Translations under genes and position numbers: made by a program
Notes under the pieces: model-generated
Seen by the model: the letters and a program-made list of their open reading frames with translations, nothing else
What the model was told of the DNA's origin: nothing
The model's database searches: none
Part shown: in pieces, positions 15,863 through 24,932 of the stretch
How the letters are laid out: each line of letters begins with the position of its first letter
Numbering within the stretch: position 1 is the stretch's first letter
From: Lachnospiraceae bacterium
GTDB lineage: Bacteria > Bacillota > Clostridia > Lachnospirales > Lachnospiraceae
NCBI GenBank assembly: GCA_902363555.1
Contig: CABJAM010000001.1
Coordinates: 1,054,001-1,118,000, forward strand
Length of the DNA stretch: 64,000 bases
Direction of reading: 5' to 3'

Positions 15863-16234
15863 ATGCAGAAGGTGAGTATATGCTTTGGAGATGCGGCCGA
15901 GGGCGACTTACTGCGGCAGTATGTCAAACGTTATTATACCGGAAAAAAGCTGACTGTTTTAGTGGACGAGTGCAGGAACTGGCCGGAGCTGGCCATCAGC
16001 CTGAAAAAAGAGGAGAAGGATGTGGTGATCGTTGCTTTAAATGGTGTGAAGGGAATGGATACAGTTGTTTGTTCCTACCCGATGGTCAATCGGATGATCT
16101 GGATATCGGACATGGATTTTGCGCTGCAGTCCTTTCGCCTGTGTGTTACCTACTTTTTTATGAAACCGATAACTTATATGAAAATGGAAAGAGCGCTGGA
16201 TGCCTGTCGTATACCGGGGAATATAAGCGGATAA
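15863..16234 (+). CDS. Degenerate receiver domain (pseudo-receiver)
   Basis: A 123-residue protein with a CheY-like layout. It has VSICFGDAAEGDLLRQYVKRYYTG for strand 1/helix 1. DVVIVALNGVKGMD sits where the phosphoacceptor Asp should end strand 3. RMIWISDMDFALQSFR and TYFFMKPITYMKMERAL follow, with the conserved Lys-Pro. The acidic pair after strand 1 and the phosphoacceptor Asp are both replaced, so phosphorylation is unlikely. The pattern parallels the receiver of the divergently encoded LytTR regulator (YAVESYTVRACGYLVKPYT), suggesting a derived paralogue. AGGAGG precedes the ATG. It is the first gene of the envelope cluster and probably acts by protein contact. Confidence 0.65.
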   Translation: MQKVSICFGDAAEGDLLRQYVKRYYTGKKLTVLVDECRNWPELAISLKKEEKDVVIVALNGVKGMDTVVCSYPMVNRMIWISDMDFALQSFRLCVTYFFMKPITYMKMERALDACRIPGNISG

Positions 16235-16271
16235 TATGGGGCGGACATTGGCCTGGGGGATCAGGAAGGGC

Positions 16272-17180
16272 ATGTCAAAACGTAAAATAAACAAGTATCT
16301 GCTGCCGGCAGCGACGGTCATCTGTGTTATTGTCGCAGTGATTCTTTGGAGCTTCCGCGACGCCGGGAGCGCAGGGGATCGGGAGGCGGTGATGCCTCCT
16401 GCCGGAATGTTTGAATGGAATGAGGATACCATCGGTCATGTGGATGACGCTCTCAGGCTTATTGATGCGCTGCCGATCACCCGCTGGTATCAGGAGGTTG
16501 ACGAAAACTTAGATGCGGATGCCATACGGTCGTTTATACGAACACTGGGCCGGCAGGGGGTTCGGGTTTATGCCCTGATCGGTTCCGTGGAATGGGGCTT
16601 TGAGGCGGATGCCCGGTCGCTGATCGGCCAGCTTAAAACCATTGTACAGTATAATGAAAATGTCCGGGCGGATGAGCGGTTTTACGGAATCATGCTGGAT
16701 ATTGAGCCCTATACGACCCAGCGGTGGAAGGCGGCGCCTGAGGAAAGTATGGAAACTTATGTAAACTCGATGCGCAGCGCTTACCGTTTTTTGTATGGCA
16801 CAGACCTGAGGACTGCATTGTGTATTCCAAGGCATTATGACGATCAGGAACTGATGGACGGACTGGAAGCCCTGATCCGCGACTGCTGTGATGAGGTGGC
16901 GGTCATGGATTATGACTGCGGCAATGAAGTGGAAAAAATACGAAACGAAAAATCCCTGGCACAAAAGTACGGTAAGGAGCTTCACTGTATTCTGGAATTT
17001 CAGGAGGTCGGTAAGCACGGTCTTACGGAAGATAAAACCTATGGGAATAAAGGGCTGGAAGCGGCCGATGCGGTGTGGAACACGATGCAGGAGATGTATG
17101 CGGACACGGTGATCGTCCGGGATTACCACTGGGCACAGCCCGTGGCCGGGATGCTGGAGGAGGTGGAAAATGCAGATTAG
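16272..17180 (+). CDS. Membrane-anchored barrel protein, putative glycoside hydrolase
   Basis: A 302-residue protein. An N-terminal anchor helix (YLLPAATVICVIVAVILW) follows a basic cytoplasmic stub, and the remainder is extracytoplasmic. The pattern of strands and helices, with FYGIMLDIEPYT near residue 143 and EVAVMDYDCG near residue 212, suggests a beta/alpha barrel. Acidic residues at strand ends resemble GH18-like or DUF4434-like enzymes. No precise family was recognised. The start at 16272 (MSKRKINKYL) has AGGAAGG just upstream, while the upstream ATG at 16236 has none. Its end overlaps the VTC gene start by 11 nt, so it belongs to the same operon. A role in processing a surface polymer is inference. 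Confidence 0.6.
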   Translation: MSKRKINKYLLPAATVICVIVAVILWSFRDAGSAGDREAVMPPAGMFEWNEDTIGHVDDALRLIDALPITRWYQEVDENLDADAIRSFIRTLGRQGVRVYALIGSVEWGFEADARSLIGQLKTIVQYNENVRADERFYGIMLDIEPYTTQRWKAAPEESMETYVNSMRSAYRFLYGTDLRTALCIPRHYDDQELMDGLEALIRDCCDEVAVMDYDCGNEVEKIRNEKSLAQKYGKELHCILEFQEVGKHGLTEDKTYGNKGLEAADAVWNTMQEMYADTVIVRDYHWAQPVAGMLEEVENAD

Positions 17181-17865
17181 AAAGGTACTTCGACAGGAGA
17201 GAAAGTTTGTGATCAGTATGGAGCAGTTTTACAGGTTTGACGGTGAGCTGGCCTGTCTGTTAAAGCCGGACGCCCACAATGGCCCGGAAGGGTATATGGT
17301 GCGCTCCCTCTATTTTGATACATTAATGGATAAGGATTATTATGATAAACTGGCCGGCGTGGAGCTGCACAGGAAGATGCGGCTGCGTATTTACAGCCCC
17401 GACAGCGACGATGCGCTTTTGGAAATGAAGCAAAAGCAGGGAACGAATCAGTTGAAGCGGTCATTGATCGTATCACGGGCCGACGCCAAGCGGATTGCCA
17501 CCGGGGATTATGAACCGCTGCTTGCCTACAGTGAGCCCTTTGCTGCGGAATGCTACGGTGTCTTAACCATGGGCTGCTATATGCCCCGGGTTGTGGTGGA
17601 ATATCGCCGCAAGGCTTACGTCCTCCCGGAAAATGATATCCGTATCACCTTCGACAGCCAGATCCGGGCGTCATCATTGACGGGAAATATGTTTGACAGG
17701 CATCCGGGCCTGTTTCCAGTGATGCATCCGGCCGATGTTGTGCTGGAGATCAAGTACAATCATTTCCTTCTGGCCTACGTGAAGGACATTATGAGGGTGT
17801 GTAACCGCAGTGAAACGGCCGTCAGTAAATATACACTGGCGCGGGCCGGAAGAATAAGCTTTTAA
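17170..17865 (+). CDS. VTC-domain protein (polyphosphate polymerase family)
   Basis: A 231-residue soluble VTC domain, a tunnel-fold of the CYTH/triphosphate-tunnel superfamily. Key features: RQERKFVIS at the start, MVRSLYFDT, HRKMRLRIYS with its alternating basic residues, LLEMKQK (ExK), and LEIKYN (ExK) near the C-terminus. These are the tunnel Lys, Arg and Glu residues that bind triphosphate and metal. In yeast Vtc4 this domain makes polyphosphate from ATP. Bacterial stand-alone VTC proteins next to DUF4956 and CotH are widespread but lack a proven product. It overlaps the preceding gene and lies 12 nt before DUF4956. Confidence 0.88.
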   Translation: MQIRKVLRQERKFVISMEQFYRFDGELACLLKPDAHNGPEGYMVRSLYFDTLMDKDYYDKLAGVELHRKMRLRIYSPDSDDALLEMKQKQGTNQLKRSLIVSRADAKRIATGDYEPLLAYSEPFAAECYGVLTMGCYMPRVVVEYRRKAYVLPENDIRITFDSQIRASSLTGNMFDRHPGLFPVMHPADVVLEIKYNHFLLAYVKDIMRVCNRSETAVSKYTLARAGRISF

Positions 17866-17877
17866 TAGAGGAGTGAT

Positions 17878-18561
17878 ATGAAAATGAATGATTTTTTAAC
17901 AAGCTTAATTCAACAGGTGGATGCTTTAAGTATCCGGGAAATCGTGATCCAGCTCATTGTCGCGGCGGCTCTTGGTATGGTGATCTACCTGTCCTATTAT
18001 CTGGCGCATACCGGAACTGTATACAGCCGGAAGTTTAATGTGAGCATTATAGCACTGACCATACTGACCACAGTCGTTATGACGGCCATCGGAAATAATG
18101 TGGCGTTGTCACTTGGTATGGTAGGTGCTCTGTCCATTGTCCGTTTCAGGACCGCCATTAAAGATTCCAGAGATACGGTTTACATTTTCTGGGCAGTGGT
18201 CGTGGGCCTGTCCTGCGGCGTGGGCGATTATATTACCGCCGGCCTTGGAAGTGCCGCGGTGTTTATCGTTTTATTGATCCTTGGACGCATTAAAAATGAA
18301 AACCGTATGCTGCTCATCGTGCGCGGTGCACGGAGCACCGACAAACGGATCATGTCGGTGGTCACGGAATATTTTCGCCGGCGGGTGGAGCTGCGGGTGA
18401 AAAATACGACGGACGAGACGGTGGAGCTTATTTATGAAATACCGCTGAAATATTTCAGCCGGTCCAGCAACCGGGCGGAGAGCATCGAGGACTGCCTGTA
18501 TGACATTGAGCATATCCAGTATGTCAATGTCGTAGCTCAGGACGACGATATCAGCGGCTGA
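17878..18561 (+). CDS. DUF4956 integral membrane protein
   Basis: A 227-residue protein with four to five hydrophobic segments in residues 18-140 and a soluble C-terminal domain of about 80 residues. LGMVGALSIVRFRTAIKDSRDTVYIFWAVVVGLSCGVGDY is the hallmark stretch of DUF4956 (quoted in two halves: LGMVGALSIVRFRTAIKD, then RDTVYIFWAVVVGLSCGVGD). DUF4956 genes are nearly always next to VTC-domain genes, as here, so the two probably form one membrane complex. GAGGAGTG precedes the ATG. A transport or channel role for the polymer made by the VTC partner is plausible but unproven. Confidence 0.88.
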   Translation: MKMNDFLTSLIQQVDALSIREIVIQLIVAAALGMVIYLSYYLAHTGTVYSRKFNVSIIALTILTTVVMTAIGNNVALSLGMVGALSIVRFRTAIKDSRDTVYIFWAVVVGLSCGVGDYITAGLGSAAVFIVLLILGRIKNENRMLLIVRGARSTDKRIMSVVTEYFRRRVELRVKNTTDETVELIYEIPLKYFSRSSNRAESIEDCLYDIEHIQYVNVVAQDDDISG

Positions 18562-18603
18562 GCCGGCCTATTTATACGTAGGTGACAGTCAGGAGGTATA
18601 TTT

Positions 18604-20151
18604 TTGAAAAAGAAACTTTTTGTACTGCTCATTGCCGCAGTCACTGTTGCGGGAACGATAACGGCGCAGGTGCTGTCCGGGAATTTTAAATACCGGATAC
18701 ACCAGCATAAGGAATATCCGTCCACAGAAGCTCTGATCACCGATGCCGACGCGTGCATTAAGCCAACCGCCGCCTCAGCGATCCAGTATGATGGCGATGC
18801 GGTGGATGTGGCGTTGCTGAAAACGCATCTGCCGATCATTGTTATTAACACGGACGAGGCAATTCCGGGAGTTCCCTATTATGGGGAGGGCAATTATCAC
18901 CGCATGTACACGACCACATCCGCCGGTGACACACAGCTATTGGCGGCAATGAGGATCATAGATAACAGGAATACATATAATTCCATGGCGGACACGCCGG
19001 CCTTGGAGACAAACATCCATATCCGTGTCCGGGGAAATACTTCCCGGTGGTTTGATAAAAAGTCTTATGCCATAGATACGGTGGATGGCTCCGGAAATGC
19101 GGCGGACAAAAAGCTTCTGGGGATGGAAAAGGCGCATGAGTGGGCACTCCACGGACCATTTTTGGATAAGACACTGATGCGCAACTACATGGCCATGAAT
19201 ATCAGTGGCGAGCTGATGGATTACGCCCCCGATGTACGGTTTTGCGAGGTCGTACTCAACGGGGAATATCAGGGGCTTTATGTTCTGATGGAAACGGTCA
19301 GCCGGGGGAAGGGCCGGATCGATGTGGAAAAGCCAAATAAGATGAAAAATGTGACCGGATACATCGTAGAGATCGATAACGCTACAAGTCTGCCGCTGAC
19401 AGCCCTGGATAATTTCACAAAGTACACGTCCATTCTAAGGAAGGACTCCTTTTTTGACCTGGTCTATCCGGGAAAATCCCAACTGACGCCGGAGCTGAAG
19501 GCCTATGTGGAAAAGGATATGAGCGCCTTTGAGAAGGCGTTGTACTCCTATGATCACGATACACTGGCCTATGGTTTTCAAAAATATGTGGATATCGATG
19601 AGTTTGTCGATTATTTCATACTCATGGAAGTCTTTTTACAGCACGATACAGGAAATCTTTCCACTTATTTTTATAAGGATATCAACGGGGTATATAAGCC
19701 CTGTGTTTGGGATTTTAACAATGACCTGGAAAATATCAGTGTGATCAGTGACGATGATTTTTATATCCGTAAATTTGTATCCGTTCAGGCGCCGTGGTTC
19801 TGGATGATGATCAAGGATGACAGCTATATCAACCGAATCATTTCCAGGTACAGGGAATTGAGAAAAGGTATTTTAAGTGACGCCTGGCTCACAGGATATA
19901 TCGAGGATACAAAAAATTACCTGGGCAGTGCAGTGGACCGGAACTTTGCCGTGTGGGGGTACAGCTTTAACCCGGACAATCTGGACATGCGCAACAAGCT
20001 GCGCCCGGATGAGCGCAATCCCCGTTCCTACGACGCGGCTGTGGCGCAGATGACAGACACCCTTCTGGAACGCCTGGCCTGGCTGGATGAAAATATTGAG
20101 ATATTAAGGCAGTATTGCCATGAGTCAGCGGTGAAGAAGTTTAATCATTGA
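18604..20151 (+). CDS. CotH-like kinase family protein, membrane-anchored
   Basis: A 515-residue protein with a single N-terminal signal-anchor (LFVLLIAAVTVAGTITAQVL), so the catalytic domain faces outside. CotH features: IHIRVRGNTSRWFDKKSYAI (glycine-rich Asn/Lys region), EYQGLYVLMETVSRGKGRID, IDEFVDYFILMEVF (catalytic-type region), and CVWDFNNDLEN (WDFN/D metal motif). Spore-coat CotH phosphorylates CotB/CotG in Bacillus, and other bacterial homologues occur beside VTC-DUF4956 pairs. The start is TTG at 18604, set by AGGAGG 7 nt upstream. It overlaps the next gene's leader. Its target here is unknown, possibly a surface protein or polymer. Confidence 0.87.
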   Translation: MKKKLFVLLIAAVTVAGTITAQVLSGNFKYRIHQHKEYPSTEALITDADACIKPTAASAIQYDGDAVDVALLKTHLPIIVINTDEAIPGVPYYGEGNYHRMYTTTSAGDTQLLAAMRIIDNRNTYNSMADTPALETNIHIRVRGNTSRWFDKKSYAIDTVDGSGNAADKKLLGMEKAHEWALHGPFLDKTLMRNYMAMNISGELMDYAPDVRFCEVVLNGEYQGLYVLMETVSRGKGRIDVEKPNKMKNVTGYIVEIDNATSLPLTALDNFTKYTSILRKDSFFDLVYPGKSQLTPELKAYVEKDMSAFEKALYSYDHDTLAYGFQKYVDIDEFVDYFILMEVFLQHDTGNLSTYFYKDINGVYKPCVWDFNNDLENISVISDDDFYIRKFVSVQAPWFWMMIKDDSYINRIISRYRELRKGILSDAWLTGYIEDTKNYLGSAVDRNFAVWGYSFNPDNLDMRNKLRPDERNPRSYDAAVAQMTDTLLERLAWLDENIEILRQYCHESAVKKFNH

Positions 20152-20195
20152 GTACGCCGGCACGCCAAGAGCGTGCGCTTTATAGAAAGGAAATT

Positions 20196-22349
20196 ATGAA
20201 AAAGTTTATCATCGTTTGTACGGCGCTTATTTTGGCGGTCTGCGGCTGGCTGTTTCTATCCCAGCGTACAGGATGGGTTGTCCGCCTGGATACCGGCAAA
20301 GAGGTGAGCACCTTTACATGGGTATCGGGAAAGCAGATCCTTGTGGATTCGGGAAATGGGCCACAGCCCTTTGAAATCCGCGGCGTCAATATGGGCGTGG
20401 GCATTCCGGGGCATTTTGCGACCGATTATGCCATCGATAAGGAAACCTATCTGCGCTGGTTTGGCCAGATCAAGGCAATGGGCGCCAACTGTATCCGTGT
20501 TTATACATTGCTCCGGGATGATTTTTATGATGCGGTGTGGGAATATAATAAAGATAATCCGGACCCGCTCTATATTATCCATGGGCTTTGGGTCAACGAC
20601 TATACCCTTTATTCCCACGCCGACGCCTATGATTCCGATTTCCTTGGGGAAATGATCAAGGATTCCCGGACGCTTGTGGATATGATCCACGGGAATAAAT
20701 CCTTTTCTCTTGGGGAGGATCTGGGCAACGGCGTGTACAACAAAGATATTTCCCCCTGGGTCATCGGCTATATCCTTGGTGTGGAATGGGAGGACACTAC
20801 GGTGGCCTTTACGGACCATATGAAGGAGGAACTTAATTCCTATGAAGGGAAATATATGTATACCACTGAGGATGCCTCACCCTTTGAGGCGATGCTTGCA
20901 CAGGTGGGCGACCGGATCATTGACTATGAGACAAAAAAATATTCATCGCAGCGGCTTATCGCGTTTTCCAACTGGCCCACTACGGACCCTCTGGAATGGG
21001 ATGATATGGTGGAGTACTATTTCCGAAAGTTTGAACAGGTGGACGTGGAGCATATAAAGACGACGGATGCATTTTTGTCCGGTCAGTTTGCATCCTACCA
21101 CATTTATCCGTATTATCCGGATTATCTGGGATTTATGGATGAGCTGGGGATAACCGTGCTCAATAAAGATGCGTTTGTGGAAAACGGTGTATTTAATTCT
21201 TACCGGGCATACCTGTCGCTTCTCAACGCATATCACACCATGCCGGTGGTCATTGCCGAATATGGCGTTCCCTCCTCCCGGGGCCGGGCCCAGTCGGACC
21301 GGAATACTGGCCGTGCCCAGGGCGGTATGTCCGAGGCACAGCAGGGGGAGGCGCTGGTGTCCTGCTATGAGGATATTATGGCGGCCGGCTGCGCCGGTTC
21401 GATTGTATTTACATGGCAGGATGAATGGTTCAAGCGGACGTGGAATACAATGGCCTACACGGATCTGACAAAAACGTGCTATTGGAGTGATTATCAGACC
21501 AATGAGCAGTATTTCGGGATACTCTCCTTTGATCCGGGCGAAGAAAAAAGTGTATGCTATGTGGATGGGGATGTATCCGAGTGGAAGCCGGAGGATAAAG
21601 TCACAGACAGCGGTCCGGCGTCACTTTATTGTAAATATGATGAGAAGTACGTTTATTTTTACATCCATAAGGATAACTTTAAATTTGGAACCGATACCCT
21701 GTATATTCCAATTGATACGACCCCGAAGTCCGGGAGCATGACCTGCGGCGGCCTGCCAGCCGCTTTTGAGAAAGCTGCGGATTTTGTGCTCATCATCTCG
21801 GGGGAGACGGACAGTAAGCTGCTTGTGCAGGAGCGCTACGAGGCGCTTCGGGCTATCTATTCCCACCGGGTCTATTTGCAGGATGCCTATCTGAACGAGC
21901 CCGCCCGGGATACGGATAAGTTTGTGCCCATACGTCTGATGCTCCAGATTCCGGATGACCCGACGGCAGAGCTTGACAATAAAGGCTATGATACGGCGGA
22001 AACTTTTGATACGGGAACGCTGACTTTTGGCAATGGAAATCCGGATTCGGAGGATTTTAATTCCCTGTCGGACTTTATCGTCCGGGGCGATGACATTGAA
22101 ATACGCCTGCCATGGTCGCTGCTGAATTTCTTAAATCCTTCGGAAATGGTTGTCCATGACGACTATTATGAACACTATGGGATCGAAGGGCTTGAGATCC
22201 GTGAGATGTATGCCGGTGTGGGCGGCGCGGGGGATACGATACCTATGGGAGCCATACCGCTTAAAGGCTGGGGGCGTCATCCCACATACCATGAGCGGTT
22301 AAAACAGGGATACTATGATCTTCAGGCGCTTTGGAGCGGATCACGGTGA
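20196..22349 (+). CDS. Secreted/anchored GH2-like barrel protein with CBM9-like C-terminal domain
   Basis: A 717-residue protein. The N-terminal anchor FIIVCTALILAVCGWLFL is followed by a short strand region. A TIM-barrel segment (about residues 45-430) opens with EIRGVNMGVGIPGHF and ANCIRVYTLLRDDFY, like GH2 or beta-glucanosyl barrel domains. VIGYILGVEWED could supply the acid/base Glu and VIAEYGVPSSRG the nucleophile Glu. From about residue 450 (YVDGDVSEWKPEDKV, YVYFYIHKD) a beta-sandwich of CBM9/DOMON type begins. The start at 20196 has AAAGGAAA upstream and yields a proper signal segment; the frame extends 48 nt further upstream without one. A hairpin terminator follows. Confidence 0.78.
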   Translation: MKKFIIVCTALILAVCGWLFLSQRTGWVVRLDTGKEVSTFTWVSGKQILVDSGNGPQPFEIRGVNMGVGIPGHFATDYAIDKETYLRWFGQIKAMGANCIRVYTLLRDDFYDAVWEYNKDNPDPLYIIHGLWVNDYTLYSHADAYDSDFLGEMIKDSRTLVDMIHGNKSFSLGEDLGNGVYNKDISPWVIGYILGVEWEDTTVAFTDHMKEELNSYEGKYMYTTEDASPFEAMLAQVGDRIIDYETKKYSSQRLIAFSNWPTTDPLEWDDMVEYYFRKFEQVDVEHIKTTDAFLSGQFASYHIYPYYPDYLGFMDELGITVLNKDAFVENGVFNSYRAYLSLLNAYHTMPVVIAEYGVPSSRGRAQSDRNTGRAQGGMSEAQQGEALVSCYEDIMAAGCAGSIVFTWQDEWFKRTWNTMAYTDLTKTCYWSDYQTNEQYFGILSFDPGEEKSVCYVDGDVSEWKPEDKVTDSGPASLYCKYDEKYVYFYIHKDNFKFGTDTLYIPIDTTPKSGSMTCGGLPAAFEKAADFVLIISGETDSKLLVQERYEALRAIYSHRVYLQDAYLNEPARDTDKFVPIRLMLQIPDDPTAELDNKGYDTAETFDTGTLTFGNGNPDSEDFNSLSDFIVRGDDIEIRLPWSLLNFLNPSEMVVHDDYYEHYGIEGLEIREMYAGVGGAGDTIPMGAIPLKGWGRHPTYHERLKQGYYDLQALWSGSR

Positions 22350-22355
22350 TTTTTT

Positions 22356-22392
22356 GTAACCGTTCGTTTCCTCTGAGCGGTTACGGCTTTTT
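22356..22392 (+). terminator. Terminator-like hairpin inside the envelope cluster
   Basis: GTAACCGTTC and GAGCGGTTAC pair over 10 bp and are followed by GGCTTTTT. It lies between the GH2-like and HEAT-like genes, 22 nt before the next start. It probably lowers expression of the three downstream genes relative to the five upstream. Confidence 0.7.
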
Positions 22393-22413
22393 GAAAAGGG
22401 AGGTGAGAGGCTT

Positions 22414-23529
22414 ATGGTGCTTCAGGTAAACCTGTTGATCTATGCGTATATGGCCCTGTGTGCCTGTATGCTTATTTTTAATATGTTCTATGTGAGCCGG
22501 TCACGGTGGCACAGCTTTAAAAATCCGGGGCGGATAAAGAAATACAGGGAATGGATGGAATACTGTATTCAGGACCCGGACCAGGATGTCTTTGATGAAT
22601 TTCAAAAGAAAGTATGGGATCGAAAACTAAAAAGAAGCTCTCAGCTTATCCTTTTTCAGACAGCCCTGGAACAGGTGGCAGAAGGTGCGGCCACCCGGGA
22701 AAAGCTGATTAGCTGGATGCATGTCCATAGAGATATGGTCTATGCTCTTGGCAGCAGTTATTTAAAGAAAAATGGCATGGAGAAGGCGTATTACGCATAT
22801 ATTCTTGAAACGTACCAGCTTTGCGGGGCGTCGGAAAAGGACCCGTTTGTATTGCAGATGCAGCAGCTTGTCATGGATCATTCCATATATTGCAGGGAAA
22901 ATGCCCTGTGCGCTCTGTATGCCGGTGGTACTGCCAGCCATGTGGTCAAGGCTTATGAAATACTGACCCGCATGGACATACAGCACAGCCTGAAAATGGT
23001 CACGGACGGGCTTCTAACTTTCAATGGAGATAAGGAAGTGCTGGCGGAGGCTTTGTGGGGCGCGTGGGGCCATTTTTCCGACAGCTACCGCGCGGCTTTT
23101 ATAAACTTTATCCGTATGGTTTCCGGAAGCTTTACCGGACGTTTCCTGCCGATTTTGACGGATGCCGGGTATGACCGTGAGGTCCGTTTTGCAGTACTGC
23201 GCTATTACAGGAAATATTATTATCCGGAAGCCCGTGAGGAGCTGAGATATCTGGCCGCACACTGGGAACAGGTGGATTGGGAGTTTTCGGCGCTGGCGGC
23301 GCTGGCCCTTGAAAATTATCCCGGGGCGAAAACTGTGGAAGCGCTGCGCCTGGGCTGCCGGAGCCGGAACTGGCATGTCCGCTATAACTGCGCTCAGTCG
23401 CTGTCACGGCTTTTATGTGTGGAATCGATGGAGCGGATCACTATGGACGAGACAGATGCATATGCAAAGGATATGCTGATGTACAATTTATCACTTAAGG
23501 AGGTGGAGCGCAATGATGGACATGATTAA
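22414..23529 (+). CDS. Membrane-anchored HEAT-repeat-like protein
   Basis: A 371-residue protein. One N-terminal helix (INLLIYAYMALCACMLIFNMF region) anchors a predicted all-helical cytoplasmic body. From about residue 120 there are repeated helix pairs rich in Leu/Ala with Arg/Tyr, for example FAVLRYYRKYYYPEAREELRYLA and FSALAALALENYPGAKTVEALR, the pattern of HEAT or PBS-lyase repeats, which bind proteins. Its last 17 nt overlap the GT2 gene, so it is translationally coupled to it. HEAT-like partners occur beside GT2 synthases in several exopolysaccharide loci. The adaptor role is inference. A GGGAGGTG site precedes the ATG. Confidence 0.7.
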   Translation: MVLQVNLLIYAYMALCACMLIFNMFYVSRSRWHSFKNPGRIKKYREWMEYCIQDPDQDVFDEFQKKVWDRKLKRSSQLILFQTALEQVAEGAATREKLISWMHVHRDMVYALGSSYLKKNGMEKAYYAYILETYQLCGASEKDPFVLQMQQLVMDHSIYCRENALCALYAGGTASHVVKAYEILTRMDIQHSLKMVTDGLLTFNGDKEVLAEALWGAWGHFSDSYRAAFINFIRMVSGSFTGRFLPILTDAGYDREVRFAVLRYYRKYYYPEAREELRYLAAHWEQVDWEFSALAALALENYPGAKTVEALRLGCRSRNWHVRYNCAQSLSRLLCVESMERITMDETDAYAKDMLMYNLSLKEVERNDGHD

Positions 23530-24922
23530 ACTGTTTTTATTTTTTGTCAACGTCTTTTTTGTTGCATATCTCATCGGGTACAGCACCTTTTTGTTTTTAT
23601 CGGTGCTCACCGGTGCTTCACAGCTTTACCAAAAGCGCAGAGATGAACAGCTTAAAGGCGCGCTCCGCCGTGACTTTTACATTCCTATCAGCATTATCGT
23701 GCCTGCCCACAATGAAGAAAAAACCGTGGTAGATACGGTGTTTTCTCTGCTGGAGCAGGATTACCATCTGTATGAGATCATCGTGGTGGACGACGGCTCC
23801 ACCGATAAAACCGCACAATATCTGGTAGAAGCATTTAACATGAAAAATATACGCAGGCCGGTGCGCCGCAGGGTAGCGTGTAAAAAAGAGCTTGCAATTT
23901 ATGAGGCCGTGCACAATAATATATCCATCACGCTTGTTGTCAAGGAAAATGGCGGCAAGGCGGACAGTTTGAATATGGGGATCAATGTGTCCAATTATCC
24001 TTATTTTCTCTGTATTGACGCGGATTCCATGCTGCAGCGCAACTCTTTATATGAGATCGCCAAGCCTGTATTGGAGGATGACCGGGTCGTGGCGTGCGGC
24101 GGCCAGGTAGCCGTTTCCAACGGGATACGTCTGGTCAATGGCGAGGTAAGGGATTACAGTATGCCAAAGAAGCTTGTGGTGGCTATGCAGGTGCTGGAGT
24201 ATGAGCGCTCATTTCTGGCTTCGCGGATATTTATGAATCATTTTAACGGGAATCTGATCATTTCCGGTGCCTTTGGCTTATTTAAAAAGGAGACAGTTCT
24301 GCTGGCCGGAGGCTATGACGCTTCAACGATGGGGGAGGATATGGAGCTGGTCGTTAAGCTCCATTCGTTCTGCCGGGCGAACCGTATCGATTACTCGATC
24401 CAGTATGCGCCGGACGCTATCTGCTGGAGCCAGGTGCCGGGAAGTATAAAGGATCTGATGAAGCAGCGCAGGCGGTGGCATATCGGGCTTTTTGAAAGTC
24501 TGATGAAATACCGGAACGTGGTGGGCAAAAAAGGTTATGGCCTTCTTGGAACAATTTCGTTTTTATATTTTTGGATCTATGAGCTGCTCTCACCATATAT
24601 CGAGGTTTTCGGACTGCTGACCATTGCCCTGGCCTATGCGGTCAACCTCATCAATGAGCCGTTTATGATCCTGTTTTTCCTGGTTTATGCGGCCTTTGGG
24701 TGTATTTTAACGCTGATTTCATTTTTCAGCCGGCTTTACATGCAGAACATGAAAATAACATGGAAGGATTCACTCAAAGCCATACTGCTCAGTGGGTTTG
24801 AGCTGGTGGGGCTGCGTTTTATCCTTATGCTCGTGCGGATGAATGCCCTGATTGGCTATCGGAAGAACCGGCACAACTGGGGAACACTCGTGCGGCAAAA
24901 GCATCATCGGGAATCGGAATAG
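23513..24922 (+). CDS. Family 2 glycosyltransferase, processive membrane type
   Basis: A 469-residue GT2 synthase of the poly-GlcNAc/hyaluronan/cellulose-synthase kind. One N-terminal helix (LFLFFVNVFFVAYLIGY) precedes the GT-A domain. ISIIVPAHNEEKTV and IIVVDDGSTDKT bind nucleotide sugar, CIDADSM is the DxD, MGEDMEL is the catalytic-base ED, and QRRRWHIG is the QxxRW acceptor motif. Three to four C-terminal helices (about residues 340-445) form the translocation channel. The presence of all D,D,D,QxxRW elements predicts a processive enzyme that makes and exports a beta-linked polysaccharide. AAGGAGGTGG lies just before the ATG, within the end of the HEAT-like gene. The sugar cannot be inferred. 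Confidence 0.9.
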   Translation: MMDMIKLFLFFVNVFFVAYLIGYSTFLFLSVLTGASQLYQKRRDEQLKGALRRDFYIPISIIVPAHNEEKTVVDTVFSLLEQDYHLYEIIVVDDGSTDKTAQYLVEAFNMKNIRRPVRRRVACKKELAIYEAVHNNISITLVVKENGGKADSLNMGINVSNYPYFLCIDADSMLQRNSLYEIAKPVLEDDRVVACGGQVAVSNGIRLVNGEVRDYSMPKKLVVAMQVLEYERSFLASRIFMNHFNGNLIISGAFGLFKKETVLLAGGYDASTMGEDMELVVKLHSFCRANRIDYSIQYAPDAICWSQVPGSIKDLMKQRRRWHIGLFESLMKYRNVVGKKGYGLLGTISFLYFWIYELLSPYIEVFGLLTIALAYAVNLINEPFMILFFLVYAAFGCILTLISFFSRLYMQNMKITWKDSLKAILLSGFELVGLRFILMLVRMNALIGYRKNRHNWGTLVRQKHHRESE

Positions 24923-24932
24923 GGAGGTTGAC

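Noticed and set aside
16236..16271. Upstream start (ATG 16236) for the anchored barrel protein
   Set aside because: No ribosome site before it; the ATG at 16272 has AGGAAGG and gives a basic N-terminus with an anchor helix.
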